DNA from: DATKQY01 sp035532475
Lineage (GTDB): Bacteria; Actinomycetota; Acidimicrobiia; Acidimicrobiales; Bog-793
Reading direction: 5' to 3'
Assembly: GCA_035532475.1 (NCBI GenBank)
Contig: DATKQY010000056.1
Span: 1 to 64,000 of the forward strand
DNA: 64,000 bases
A program made the translations under genes and the position numbers. This document shows positions 53,709 to 62,007 of the stretch, piece after piece. The notes under the pieces were generated by a model that was not told the origin of the DNA, searched no databases, and worked only from the letters and a program-made list of their open reading frames with translations. Position 1 is the stretch's first letter; every line of letters begins with the position of its first letter.

Positions 53709-55222
53709 GGCAGCTCCAGCTCTCCCGTCGGCCCCGGCGCGGCCGCCCCGCCGAGCGCCTCATACTGCTCGAGCAGCTCGAGGAGGGAGCGGACTCCGAA
53801 CCCCGTCGCGCCCTTATGAACGTAGCCCGAGTCCTCCTCAGAGCGCGCCGGCCCGGCGATGTCGAGGTGCGCCCAGGGCACGTCGCCGACGAACTCCTTC
53901 AGCAGCAGGCCCGCGGTGAGCGCGCCGGCCTGTCCGGGGGTGCCCTGGTTGTTCATGTCGGCGACCTCGGAGTCGATGAGCTTGCGGTACGCGCTCGGCA
54001 GCGGGAGATGCCAGCTCGGCTCGCCGGCTCTCGCCCCCGCCTCGCGAAGCGCCGTCACGAGCCGGTCGTCGTTGCCCATCACCCCGGCGATCGAGCGCCC
54101 GAGCGCCACGACGCACGCCCCGGTGAGCGTCGCGAGGTCGACGATCGCGTCGGGCCGCTCCTCGGCGGCGAGGCTGAGCGCGTCGGCGAGGACGAGCCGG
54201 CCCTCGGCATCGGTGTTCAGGACCTCGATCGTCTTGCCGTTGCGCGCCGTGAGCACGTCGCCGGGCTTGGTGGCGCGACCGCCGGGCATGTTCTCGGTCG
54301 CGGGCAGGAGGCCGATCACCCGGACGCCGACGCCGAGGCGCCGGCAGGCCCCGAGGGTCGCGAGCACCGCGGCGGCGCCGCTCATGTCCGTCTTCATCGT
54401 CGTCATGCTGCCGGCCGGCTTCAGGGACAGGCCGCCCGAGTCGAAGGTGATGCCCTTGCCCACGAGTGCCACCGTGGGCGCGCTGGCTCCGTCGTCGGCC
54501 GGCGGCGGCTCGTAGGTCAGGCGGACGAGCCGCGGCGGCTCGGCTGAACCCCGGGCCACGCCGAGGAGCCCGCCGAGACGCTCGGCGGTGATCTCCTCCT
54601 CGCCGAGCACCTCGATCGAAAGACCCTCGCGCCGGGCGACCTCGCCCGCGGCGTCGGCGAGCCCGACGGGCGTCAGGTCGGCGGCGGGCGTGTTCACCAG
54701 GTCGCGCGCGAGGATGACGGCCTCGGCGACGACCGTGCCCCGCTCGACGCCCCGGCCCGCCGCGGCGGCGTCGCCGGCCACGACGACCAGCCGTCCGAGC
54801 GCCGGCGGGTCGTCGTGGCTCTTGTAGCGGATGTAGCGGTGGGCGGCGAGGGCCGCCCCCTCGACCACCGAGCGTGCCGCCGTGGCGAGGTCCAGGCCGG
54901 CCGGCACGGCGCCGTCGAGGTCGAACGAGGCTGAGGCGCACTCCGACGCCGCCCGCACCAGCGCGGCGCCGGCACGCCGCAGCCCGTCGCGGCCGAGGCC
55001 GGTCCGCTCGCCGAGACCGACCAGCACCTCGAGGGCTCCGGCGGCGCCGTCGAGCGCCAGCGTCTGGCCGACCTTCCCGGTGAACCCGCGCCGCTTGCAG
55101 TGCGCCGCGTCGAGCCCGGTGCCGTCGGCGCGCGTCGGGCCGCCGTCGCCTGAGAAGACGGGCACCCCGACCGCGACGACATCCGCCGGCCGGGTCGCGG
55201 CCGCGCTGCAGCTGAGCGTCAC
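53705..55222 (-). CDS. pepA: leucyl aminopeptidase (M17)
   Basis: A 505-residue cytosolic metallo-aminopeptidase. The C-terminal catalytic domain has VGKGITFDSGGLSLKPAGSM (metal-binding Lys/Asp), MKTDMSGAAAVL, the bicarbonate-binding Arg region and the family signature NTDAEGRLVLADAL. The N-terminal domain is less conserved. GTG 55222 has GGGAGG upstream and overlaps the end of the cobalamin adenosyltransferase gene by four bases. It belongs to a chain of four genes joined by stop/start overlaps. It cleaves N-terminal residues and peptides in protein turnover. Confidence 0.95.
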   Translation of the reverse strand: MTLSCSAAATRPADVVAVGVPVFSGDGGPTRADGTGLDAAHCKRRGFTGKVGQTLALDGAAGALEVLVGLGERTGLGRDGLRRAGAALVRAASECASASFDLDGAVPAGLDLATAARSVVEGAALAAHRYIRYKSHDDPPALGRLVVVAGDAAAAGRGVERGTVVAEAVILARDLVNTPAADLTPVGLADAAGEVARREGLSIEVLGEEEITAERLGGLLGVARGSAEPPRLVRLTYEPPPADDGASAPTVALVGKGITFDSGGLSLKPAGSMTTMKTDMSGAAAVLATLGACRRLGVGVRVIGLLPATENMPGGRATKPGDVLTARNGKTIEVLNTDAEGRLVLADALSLAAEERPDAIVDLATLTGACVVALGRSIAGVMGNDDRLVTALREAGARAGEPSWHLPLPSAYRKLIDSEVADMNNQGTPGQAGALTAGLLLKEFVGDVPWAHLDIAGPARSEEDSGYVHKGATGFGVRSLLELLEQYEALGGAAAPGPTGELELP

Positions 55223-55869
55223 TGACGAACCTCCCTCTCGGCGCCTCCCGGCGCCTTCTCAGCCTTTGGCGTCGCGCGTCGCGCTCCCGCCTCCGAGCCC
55301 GCCCCGGCCCCCGCGGCGGAGCGCCGGGCGCCCGGTGGCCGGCGGTTGACACGGTGCTCGTCCTCGGCGCAGCGCGCCAGCGCCCAGCACAGGTCGGACA
55401 GGCGGTTCAGGTAGGCGACCGCCTGCGAGCCCTCCAGGCCGAGCCCGACGACGAGCCGCTCGGCACGGCGCACGACCGTCCGCGCCACGTCGAGGGCCGC
55501 CGAGAGCCGGTTCGCTCCCGGGACGGCGAAGGCACGGTCGACGTCGAGCCGCCCGGTCATCTCGTCGATCCCGGCCTCGAGGGCCGCCACCATCTCGGCG
55601 GTCGCCGCCGTCACGCCGGGCTCGAGCCGGTGCCGCTCGACGGGCGCCGTGGCGAGCTCGGCCATCAGGATCCACAGGTCACGCTCGACCCCGATGAGCA
55701 GCTCGTCGAGCTCGTCGCCGCGTTCGCACTCCGCGCGCGCCAGGCCGAGCGCCGACTGGGCCTCGTCGACCGCGCCGATCGCCTGCATCGCGGGGCTGTC
55801 CTTCCGCACGCGCCCGCCGGCGAGCAGTGCCGTCGTGCCGTTGTCGCCCTGCTTCGTGTAGATCCTCAC
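55219..55869 (-). CDS. cob(I)alamin adenosyltransferase, PduO type
   Basis: A 216-residue ATP:corrinoid adenosyltransferase that makes coenzyme B12. Signature segments are IYTKQGDNGTTALLAGGRVRKDS at the N-terminus, the helix with AVDEAQSALGLARA, and FAVPGANRLSAALDVARTVVRRAER, with the C-terminal YLNRLSDLCWALAR. A ~40-residue Ala/Arg-rich tail is extra. The GTG start at 55869 overlaps the stop of the upstream phosphatase-like gene. No other B12 genes are in the window. Confidence 0.94.
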   Translation of the reverse strand: MRIYTKQGDNGTTALLAGGRVRKDSPAMQAIGAVDEAQSALGLARAECERGDELDELLIGVERDLWILMAELATAPVERHRLEPGVTAATAEMVAALEAGIDEMTGRLDVDRAFAVPGANRLSAALDVARTVVRRAERLVVGLGLEGSQAVAYLNRLSDLCWALARCAEDEHRVNRRPPGARRSAAGAGAGSEAGARRATPKAEKAPGGAEREVRQ

Positions 55870-57011
55870 GGTGCTGCGGCGAGCAGCGGCACGAGCATCT
55901 CGGCCGACGTCAGCGACCCGTGGCGCGCCACGAGGCGCAGCTCGCCGGTGTCGCTCGGGTCGAAGAAGGCGACGCGCTCGCGCGCGACGAGCGCGACGTC
56001 ACCGAGGCGCTCTTCAAGCTCGGGGCGGAGCGGGCCCCCGAACCAGCCGTCGGCCACGATCTCCTCGCGCGTGCGCACCCAGGCGACGTCGGAGTAGTGC
56101 TCGCGGCAGCGCTCGGCGACCCGCTTCGTCGCCCCGGGCGCGGCGTGGAGCCAGCGGAAGCGTCCCTCGCCCGACAGCAGCACGACGTCCTCGGTGACCT
56201 CGCCGGCGAGCACGATCGGGTCGGAGCCGACCTCGACCTGGCCGTGGTCGGCGGTGACGACGAGCGCCGCGCCGGGAGGCAACGCGTCCAGCAGGTCCAG
56301 CACGAGCCGGTCGGTCGCGCGCAGCTCGGCGGCGAAGTGCTCGCCGAGCCCGCGGTCGTGCGCGATCTTGTCGATCCCGTCGTAGTAGGCGTAGACGAAG
56401 GGCTCTCCGGCTCGCAGCAGGCCGGCGACCTCGACGCAGATCGCCGACGGCATCCGCCATCCGATGAGGCGCGCGCCGGGGAGGTGGGCGTCGGTGAAGC
56501 CGGTCCCGGCGAACTCTGCCTTGGAGACGACCGGCGGGCGCCGCCCGAGGAAGGGCTCGAGCGGCTGCAGGCTCGCCGGGGGGAACGAAGCGCGTGCGTC
56601 CTTGCCGTCGACCGTCCAGCGCAGCACGTTCAGCACCGAGCCCCGGGCGCACAGGCGGTAGCCGAGGACGCCGTGGGCGGCCGGGGCTCGCCCGGTCGAG
56701 ATCGAGGTGAGGGCCGCCGCGGTGGTGGTCGGGGCGACCGAGGTGATCGGGCCGCCGGACATCGCGCGAAGCGTCGGTGCATGAGAGGTGTTGGCGACGA
56801 GCTGCTCGTAGCCGAGGCCGTCGAGGACGAGCAGCACGACCTGCCTCGCGCCGAGCGCCACCTCGGGGAGCCACGCGGGGGCCGTCCCGGCCGCCGCGAG
56901 CTCGTCGCGCCGCAGCAGCGCCGGGACGACCGAGGCGATGCACGCTCCGCCGTAGTCGGGCAGCACGAGTGCGGCATCGCCACCGTCCATATCGGGAGTC
57001 TCCTGGGCCAC
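55866..57011 (-). CDS. alkaline-phosphatase-superfamily hydrolase (nucleotide pyrophosphatase-like)
   Basis: About 381 residues. VVLLVLDGLGYEQL supplies the first metal-binding Asp, and SVAPTTTAAALTSISTGRAPAAHGVLGYR holds the catalytic Thr and the conserved G-x-x-P-x-x-H-G. YYDGIDKIAHDRG and VVTADHGQVEVG give the second metal site. This is the phosphodiesterase/nucleotide pyrophosphatase type. Several starts are in frame (57050, 57029, GTG 57011 with GAGGGG, ATG 56990); 57011 has the best site. It heads the overlapping four-gene chain and is divergent from the Rrf2 gene. Confidence 0.85.
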   Translation of the reverse strand: MAQETPDMDGGDAALVLPDYGGACIASVVPALLRRDELAAAGTAPAWLPEVALGARQVVLLVLDGLGYEQLVANTSHAPTLRAMSGGPITSVAPTTTAAALTSISTGRAPAAHGVLGYRLCARGSVLNVLRWTVDGKDARASFPPASLQPLEPFLGRRPPVVSKAEFAGTGFTDAHLPGARLIGWRMPSAICVEVAGLLRAGEPFVYAYYDGIDKIAHDRGLGEHFAAELRATDRLVLDLLDALPPGAALVVTADHGQVEVGSDPIVLAGEVTEDVVLLSGEGRFRWLHAAPGATKRVAERCREHYSDVAWVRTREEIVADGWFGGPLRPELEERLGDVALVARERVAFFDPSDTGELRLVARHGSLTSAEMLVPLLAAAP

Positions 57012-57084
57012 GACGGAACCCCTCGCCATGTGGTCCATCGGCCCGAGCATACGACCGGCGGCCCCTCCGCCGTAGCATGGTCCC

Positions 57085-57531
57085 GTGAGGGTGTCGACGC
57101 GAGGTGACTACGCGAGCAGGGCGCTGCTGTCGCTCGCGCTGCGCGGGGACAGCCTCGGGCCGACCTCGGTGCGTGACATCGCCGAACGCACGGGTCTGCC
57201 CCAGCCCTACCTCGAACAGATCCTCCTCGCGTTGAAAGGTGCCGGGCTCGTCCGCTCGAAGCGCGGCGTCGGGGGCGGCTACGTGCTCGCCCGGCGCCCG
57301 GAGGAGATCACGCTCGGCGCGATCGTCAGCGCCGTCGACGGCCCGATCGTCGTCGGCGACTTCGGCGAGCCGCACGCCAACGGCGCCTGCGACCACGAGG
57401 GCCAGTGCACGCTGCTCGCCGTGTGGGCCGAGGTGGGCACCCACATGCGCGAGCATCTCGACTCGTTCACGCTCGCGGACATGGTCGCGCGGGCCCAGGG
57501 GATGGCCCCGGTGCTCCAGCCACTCGACTGA
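57085..57531 (+). CDS. Rrf2-family transcriptional regulator
   Basis: A 148-residue winged-helix protein. RVSTRGDYASRALLSLAL at the start and SVRDIAERTGLPQPYLEQILLALKGAGLVRSKRGVGGGYVLARRPEEITL (28-77) are the Rrf2/IscR DNA-binding domain. Only two cysteines, C102 and C108 (CDHEGQC), are present in the cluster loop, where IscR and NsrR have three. A [2Fe-2S] cluster would need other ligands, as reported for some family members. The start is GTG 57085 or 57091. It could regulate the divergent gene set or Fe-S genes elsewhere. Confidence 0.92.
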   Translation: MRVSTRGDYASRALLSLALRGDSLGPTSVRDIAERTGLPQPYLEQILLALKGAGLVRSKRGVGGGYVLARRPEEITLGAIVSAVDGPIVVGDFGEPHANGACDHEGQCTLLAVWAEVGTHMREHLDSFTLADMVARAQGMAPVLQPLD

Positions 57532-57565
57532 CGCGGGTCGGCACGGCCGAGGTGGCGGGCGCGCC

Positions 57566-58192
57566 TCAGGCGTTCCACTGGTCGATGACGCGGACCTCGC
57601 GCTCGTAACCGAGCTCGCTGACGCTCGCCGGGGCGAGGGTCAGCAATCGCCCGTCGGTGGGCGCGAGCCCGAGCCAGCGCGCCGCGAGCACCCTCAGGAG
57701 GTGCCCGTGGGCGAACAGGACGACACTGGCGCCCTGCGCGGAAGGATCGCCGACCAGGCGCGCGATGACCCGGTCGGCGCGCCTGCCGACGTCCTCGGCG
57801 GTCTCACCGTTCGGGCAGCCGTCGTCGAAGAGCTGCCAGCCGGGGTGCTCTGCTCGGATCGCGGCCGTCGTTCGGCCCTCGAAGTCGCCGTAGTCCCACT
57901 CGACGAGGTCGTCGAGCAGCTCGACCTCCTTGCCGAGGCCGGCCAGGCGGCAGGTCTCGAACGCCCGCCGGAGCGGGCTCGAGTACACCTGGGCGAAGCG
58001 GCCGGGCTCGAGCCGGGCGGCGAGGCGCGCCGCCTGGCCCCGCCCGCCCTCGTCGAGCGGGACGTCGGTGCGGCCCGTGTGGCGCCCGGTCGTGCTCCAC
58101 TCCGTCGATCCGTGACGTACCAGCACCACCTCGACCGGTCCGGCGATCGGCCCGTTGTTCGCGTTGACGGGCAGCTCAGGGGAGGTTTTCAT
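57566..58192 (-). CDS. histidine phosphatase family protein (phosphoglycerate-mutase-like)
   Basis: A 208-residue protein. VVLVRHGSTEWSTTGRHTGRTDVPLDEGG contains the phospho-His and the substrate-binding segment. SSPLRRAFETC, the catalytic acid in EWDYGDFEGRT and the second His in VLFAHGHLLRVLAARWL complete the active site. The pattern fits a cofactor-dependent phosphatase rather than a true glycolytic mutase; substrates of relatives include alpha-ribazole-P and sugar phosphates. It is convergent with the Rrf2 gene. Confidence 0.9.
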   Translation of the reverse strand: MKTSPELPVNANNGPIAGPVEVVLVRHGSTEWSTTGRHTGRTDVPLDEGGRGQAARLAARLEPGRFAQVYSSPLRRAFETCRLAGLGKEVELLDDLVEWDYGDFEGRTTAAIRAEHPGWQLFDDGCPNGETAEDVGRRADRVIARLVGDPSAQGASVVLFAHGHLLRVLAARWLGLAPTDGRLLTLAPASVSELGYEREVRVIDQWNA

Positions 58193-58422
58193 CGGCGCCT
58201 ACCGGTCCTGTCGCGACCCGTCGCGCCCCACGTCCGCCTCCTCGCCCGCATCGGCATCGAGCCAGTTTCCCCGGTCGGACAGGTCAGCGCGCCCCGGACG
58301 CACGCCTGCGGGGGAAGTCAACCATGTGACATCCAGCGGAGCCCGGCCGTGGCCGCCGACGGGGCGCGGCGCGTCCCCAGGAATTCTCCGCCGCGAACCG
58401 GTGTTGGAACCGTCGCGACCTT

Positions 58423-58446
58423 GGAACGAGGCCAAGGACGGCCGTT
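58423..58446 (+). promoter_or_regulatory. ECF/SigH-like promoter element upstream of the sigma factor gene
   Basis: GGAAC (58423-58427), a 15-base spacer and CGTT (58443-58446) match the GGAAC-N15/16-CGTT form used by stress and extracytoplasmic-function sigma factors. Transcription would begin near 58453. The rest of the 58193-58505 gap holds no gene; a second TTGGAAC lies 17 bases upstream. Confidence 0.35.
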
Positions 58447-58505
58447 ACTAGGTGACGGAGGCCTTGGGGCCCCCGGATCGAAGGAGGCGAACCTCAATCT
58501 CCGCG

Positions 58506-59285
58506 ATGACGAACACTGAAGAGACAATGGAGCGTACCGCCGGTGGGCCCGATCTCATGCGCTTGTACCTGGACGACGTGGGTCGTCACCCGCTGCTCAG
58601 CGCCGAGCAGCAGATCGCGCTGGCGCAACGGATCGAGCGGGGTGACCAGGAGGCCCGCGACGAGATGATCGCCGCGAACCTGCGGCTCGTGGTGCACTGG
58701 GCGCGCCGCTACCAGGGCCGTGGGGTCGACCTGGTCGACCTCGTCCAGGAGGGGACGTTCGGCCTCATGCGCGCGGTCGAGAAGTTCGACTGGCGCCGCG
58801 GGTTCAAGTTCTCCACCTACGCGACCTGGTGGATCCGCCAGTCGCTGCAGCGCGCCGTGCAGTCGAAGGGCCGCGCGATCCGCCTGCCCGAGGACGCCGT
58901 CGCCGCCGAGGCCGCCGCCGAGCGCGAGGGCGACGAGCACCAGCCCCACCTGCCCCGCGTCGTCGCCAGCCTCGACCAGCCGCTCGCCAGCGAGGCGACG
59001 GCCACCCTCGGGGACCTGCTCGCCGGCGAGGGCGAGCCGGTCGACGAGGAGGTCACCCAGACGATCTCCCTCGAGCGCCTGGAGGAGGCGATCGACCGCC
59101 TGCCCGAGCTGGAGCGCTCCGTCGTACGGCTGCGCTTCGGCCTGAGCGGCAAGCCGCCCGCGTCGCTCGAGACGACCGCGCGCGAGCTCGGCATCGGCGT
59201 GCGCCGCGTGCGCAGCGTCGAGGCGTCGGCGCTGCGCTTCCTGGCCGAGCAGCCGGAGGTCGGCGCGCTCCACCCCGCCGCCTGA
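58506..59285 (+). CDS. sigma-70 family RNA polymerase sigma factor, primary-like (group 2)
   Basis: A 259-residue sigma factor. Region 1.2 is LMRLYLDDVGRHPLLSAEQQIALAQRIERGD. Region 2 (NLRLVVHWARRYQGRGVDLVDLVQEGTFGLMRAVEKFDWRRGFKFSTYATWWIRQSLQRAV) is nearly identical to primary sigma factors, so it should read standard -10 boxes. Region 3 is acidic, and region 4 (LPELERSVVRLRFGLSG...ELGIGVRRVRSVEASALRFL) binds -35. It lacks region 1.1, so it is an alternative and not the housekeeping factor. ATG 58506 is a best guess; GTG 58452 and ATG 58527 are in frame. Confidence 0.9.
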   Translation: MTNTEETMERTAGGPDLMRLYLDDVGRHPLLSAEQQIALAQRIERGDQEARDEMIAANLRLVVHWARRYQGRGVDLVDLVQEGTFGLMRAVEKFDWRRGFKFSTYATWWIRQSLQRAVQSKGRAIRLPEDAVAAEAAAEREGDEHQPHLPRVVASLDQPLASEATATLGDLLAGEGEPVDEEVTQTISLERLEEAIDRLPELERSVVRLRFGLSGKPPASLETTARELGIGVRRVRSVEASALRFLAEQPEVGALHPAA

Positions 59286-59382
59286 GCCTCGCGGCCTGAG
59301 CGCTCGCGCACCTCGACACGGGGCCGTCCCGGCGGCGGCGCCGGGCGCGCGGCCCGTTCGCCTTGCGGCGCTCGCCGCGTGC

Positions 59383-60318
59383 TCAGCTGAGCCGCTCGAG
59401 CACCGTGGCGAGATCGGGCGGCAGCGCCGAGTCGAGCGCCACCTCCCCGCCGTGCACCGGGTGGGTGAAGCGCAGCCGTGCGGCGTGGAGGAACGGTCGC
59501 TCGAGGCGGAGCGGGCGAGCGGTGCCGCCGTAGCGCGTGTCCCCCGCGACCGGGTGGCCGATCGCCGCCAGGTGGACGCGGATCTGGTGCGTGCGGCCGG
59601 TCTCGAGGACGACCTCGAGCAGCGTCGTCGGGACGGGCTCGCTGAACCGGCGCAACACCCGGTAGTGGCTGCGGGCGGGCTTGCCGGTCGTGCTCACCGT
59701 CATGCGCGTCGGCTGGCGCGCCGAGCGCCCGATGGGGGCGTCGACCGTGCCCTCGTCCGCCACGACGTTGCCGAGCACCAGCGCCAGGTAGGTGCGGCCC
59801 ATCGACCGGTCGGCAAGCTGCGCCACCAAGGCCTCGTAGGCCTCCGGCGTCCGGGCGACGACGAGCAGTCCCGAGGTGTCCTTGTCGAGACGGTGGACGA
59901 TCCCCGGCCGCTCGGGGTCGCCGGCGCCGGCACGAGCGGCGGCCGCGAGGTCCGGATAGCGGGCGAGCAGCCCGGACACGAGCGTGTCCCCGACGTGGCC
60001 CGCGCCGGGATGGACGACGAGCCCGGCCGGCTTGTCGACCACGACGACGGACTCGTCCTCGAGCACCACGCCGTATGCGATCACGCCGGCGACGTCGACC
60101 GGCACGGGCTCGCTGGGCGCTGCCACGAGGTCGAGCTCCAGCAGCTCGCCCTTCTGGACGCGCCGGTGGCGCGACGTCACGACCTCGCCGCCGATGCGCA
60201 CCCCGCCTCGGGCGATCAGCCCCGCCACCTCCGCCCGCGACTGCCCGGAGACGAGCGCGACGGCGCGGTCGACGCGCTCGCCGTCGAGGCTGGCCGGGAT
60301 CTCGATCGCCCCGCTCAC
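59383..60318 (-). CDS. rluD: RluA/RluD-family 23S rRNA pseudouridine synthase
   Basis: A 311-residue enzyme. The N-terminal S4 domain (GERVDRAVALVSGQSRAEVAGLIARGGVRIGG) is followed by the catalytic domain with VVVDKPAGLVVHPGAGH. The signature GIVHRLDKDTSGLLVVA carries the catalytic Asp, and ETGRTHQIRVHLAAIGHPVAGDTRYGG follows. This domain order matches RluD, which modifies helix 69 of 23S rRNA. The GTG start overlaps the stop of lspA by four bases, the common lspA-rluD arrangement. Confidence 0.94.
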   Translation of the reverse strand: MSGAIEIPASLDGERVDRAVALVSGQSRAEVAGLIARGGVRIGGEVVTSRHRRVQKGELLELDLVAAPSEPVPVDVAGVIAYGVVLEDESVVVVDKPAGLVVHPGAGHVGDTLVSGLLARYPDLAAAARAGAGDPERPGIVHRLDKDTSGLLVVARTPEAYEALVAQLADRSMGRTYLALVLGNVVADEGTVDAPIGRSARQPTRMTVSTTGKPARSHYRVLRRFSEPVPTTLLEVVLETGRTHQIRVHLAAIGHPVAGDTRYGGTARPLRLERPFLHAARLRFTHPVHGGEVALDSALPPDLATVLERLS

Positions 60319-60905
60319 CTGACCGACCCCGTGTCACCAGAGCCGCCGTCCTCCGCGGCGGTGCCGCGCGGACCCGCCCGACCGACGTCGTCGGCGCCGG
60401 CCGGCCGACGGTCTGCCGCGTGGCCGCCCCGGCGCCAGAAGACCACGCCGACGACCGCGCAGCCGCACACGATCGACGCGTCGGCGAGATTGAAGGTGGG
60501 CCAGAAGCTCGTGTGCACGAAGTCCACGACGGCGCCACCGTGCCCCCGGAAGAGCCGGTCTCCGAGGTTGCCGAGCGCGCCGCCGAGGACCATCCCGGCA
60601 CCGGCCGCCGCCGGATAGCTCGGTGCGCCGCGCGCGGACCAGACGATGAGCAGCACGATGACGAGGCCGACGAGCACGATCGGCAGCGTCAGCCCGGTCC
60701 CGATCGAGAACGCGACGCCGCTGTTGTAGGCGAGCTCGAGGGAGAGCGGCCCGACGAGATGTCTCGGGCCGTCGGCGAGGTGCGCCACCGCCAGCGACTT
60801 CGTGGTCTGGTCGAGCGCCAGGACGACCAGCGCCGTCACCGCGACCACGAGCACTCGGCGCGCCCGGGTGCGGGGCACCCCGTGGGCACGCCCGCCCGCG
60901 GTCAA
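60315..60905 (-). CDS. lspA: signal peptidase II (lipoprotein signal peptidase)
   Basis: A 196-residue membrane aspartic protease that cleaves lipoprotein signal peptides after lipidation. Four helices and the conserved boxes are present: LDQTTKSLAV, LELAYNSGVAFSIG, ALGNLGDRLFRGHGGAVVDFVH (first catalytic Asp) and FNLADASIVCG (second). The start TTG 60905 overlaps the preceding TGA (TTGA) with GGAGG twelve bases upstream; GTG 60941 and GTG 60878 are alternatives. A hydrophilic C-terminal tail of ~40 residues is unusual. Next genes are rluD downstream and a TraR/DksA-like gene upstream. Confidence 0.93.
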   Translation of the reverse strand: MTAGGRAHGVPRTRARRVLVVAVTALVVLALDQTTKSLAVAHLADGPRHLVGPLSLELAYNSGVAFSIGTGLTLPIVLVGLVIVLLIVWSARGAPSYPAAAGAGMVLGGALGNLGDRLFRGHGGAVVDFVHTSFWPTFNLADASIVCGCAVVGVVFWRRGGHAADRRPAGADDVGRAGPRGTAAEDGGSGDTGSVR

Positions 60906-61924
60906 CGGCGGGACAATCCTCCGCTCTTGCAGGCGATGCACAGGCGGGCGAACGGCAGGGCCTCGAGCCGTGGCTTCGGGATCAGCTCGCCGCAGCCCTC
61001 GCAGATCCCGTACTTGCCGTTCGCGATCTTCTCGAGCGCGTCGTCGATCTCCTCGACCGCGGCGAGCGCCTGCGCCGACAGGGCCAGGTCGCGTTCGCGG
61101 TCGACGGTCACGGTGCCGCCCTCGCCGGACTCCTCGTCGAACTGGATGTCCCCCGGCTCCATCTCCTCGACCAGCGACTCCGCCTCCGCACGCAGGCTGC
61201 GCGCCTGCTCGAGGTAGGTCGCCCGCTCGCTCAGGAGCAACTCGTGCTGGTGGGCGAGGAAGCGCTCGTCGGCGACGTAGCCGGTCGAGACAGGCTTGGT
61301 CGTCGCCGGCGCCGCCTTCGCCGGGGCCCCGGCCGAGGTGGCCTTCGCGGGCGCTGCCTTGGCCGGCGCGGGCTTCGTCGCATCGGCCTTCGACGGCGCG
61401 GGCGTCGCGGCCGCAACCTTGCCCGGCGCGGCGGTGGCCGGGTGGGCAGCCGTCGCAGGCACCTTCGCGGTTGGCGCCTTCGCCGGCTGGGCCTTCGTGG
61501 TGGAGCTGGTCGCTGCCTTCGCCGCGACGGCCTTCGCCGGCTGAGCGGTGGCGGCCGGGGCCTTGGTGGGCGCGTGCTTCGCAGGCGTCGTCTTCGCCGC
61601 GGCGTCCTTCGTGGCCGGGACCTTGGTGGGCTCGTGCTTCGCAGGCGTCGTCTTCGCCGCCTCGGCGTTCGTGGCCGCGGCGTCCACCGGTGCGGACTTC
61701 GCTGCCGCGGACTTCGCCGGCGCGAGCTTCGACGCGCTCTTCGACGCGTCCGCGGCGGGAGCCCGCTTGGACGCGCCGTTGGGCGACACCGCCCCCTTCG
61801 CCTTCGCGGCGGCGTCCTTCGATCTGGTTGCGCCGGCCGCCTTGTCGCCCGTGGTGTTCGACGACGACCGGCTCGTGCCTGCGGGAACGCTCTTCGCGCC
61901 CGTCGAGGTGGTGGTGCGAGGCAT
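60902..61924 (-). CDS. TraR/DksA-type C4 zinc-finger protein with histone-H1-like Lys/Ala/Pro tail
   Basis: A 340-residue protein. The C-terminal ~125 residues form a DksA/TraR-like unit: a coiled coil with acidic residues (SERATYLEQARSLRAEAESLVEEMEPGD) and a C4 zinc finger (CEGCGELIPKPRL... LCIACK). This family binds the RNA polymerase secondary channel. The first ~215 residues are composed almost entirely of Ala, Lys, Pro, Thr and Ser with repeated PAK/TPAKHAPTK units, like bacterial histone-H1 tails that bind DNA. ATG 61924 is chosen. The stop overlaps lspA. A TraR-lspA-rluD order is common in actinomycetes, but the long tail is distinctive. Confidence 0.88.
   Translation of the reverse strand: MPRTTTSTGAKSVPAGTSRSSSNTTGDKAAGATRSKDAAAKAKGAVSPNGASKRAPAADASKSASKLAPAKSAAAKSAPVDAAATNAEAAKTTPAKHEPTKVPATKDAAAKTTPAKHAPTKAPAATAQPAKAVAAKAATSSTTKAQPAKAPTAKVPATAAHPATAAPGKVAAATPAPSKADATKPAPAKAAPAKATSAGAPAKAAPATTKPVSTGYVADERFLAHQHELLLSERATYLEQARSLRAEAESLVEEMEPGDIQFDEESGEGGTVTVDRERDLALSAQALAAVEEIDDALEKIANGKYGICEGCGELIPKPRLEALPFARLCIACKSGGLSRR
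61280..61924 (-). repeat. degenerate PAK/TPAKHxPTK coding repeats
   Basis: The coding sequence for residues 1-215 of the zinc-finger protein contains irregular tandem units such as KTTPAKHEPTKVPATKDAA and KTTPAKHAPTKAPAATA, and many PAKA steps. At DNA level this shows as repeated gccttcgccgg-type words on the plus strand. Such tracts change length readily by slippage. Confidence 0.7.
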
Positions 61925-62007
61925 CGTGCTCAGCGTCTCCTCTCCGAGCAAGAGTGCGCGACGATAGCCGATCGCCGCGCCGTGGTCGACAATGCTCTTG
62001 CCGCTTC

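Noticed and set aside
61280..61924. Repetitive tract considered as a CRISPR or tandem-repeat array
   Set aside because: The repeats are irregular, in frame and encode the Lys/Ala/Pro tail of the zinc-finger protein.
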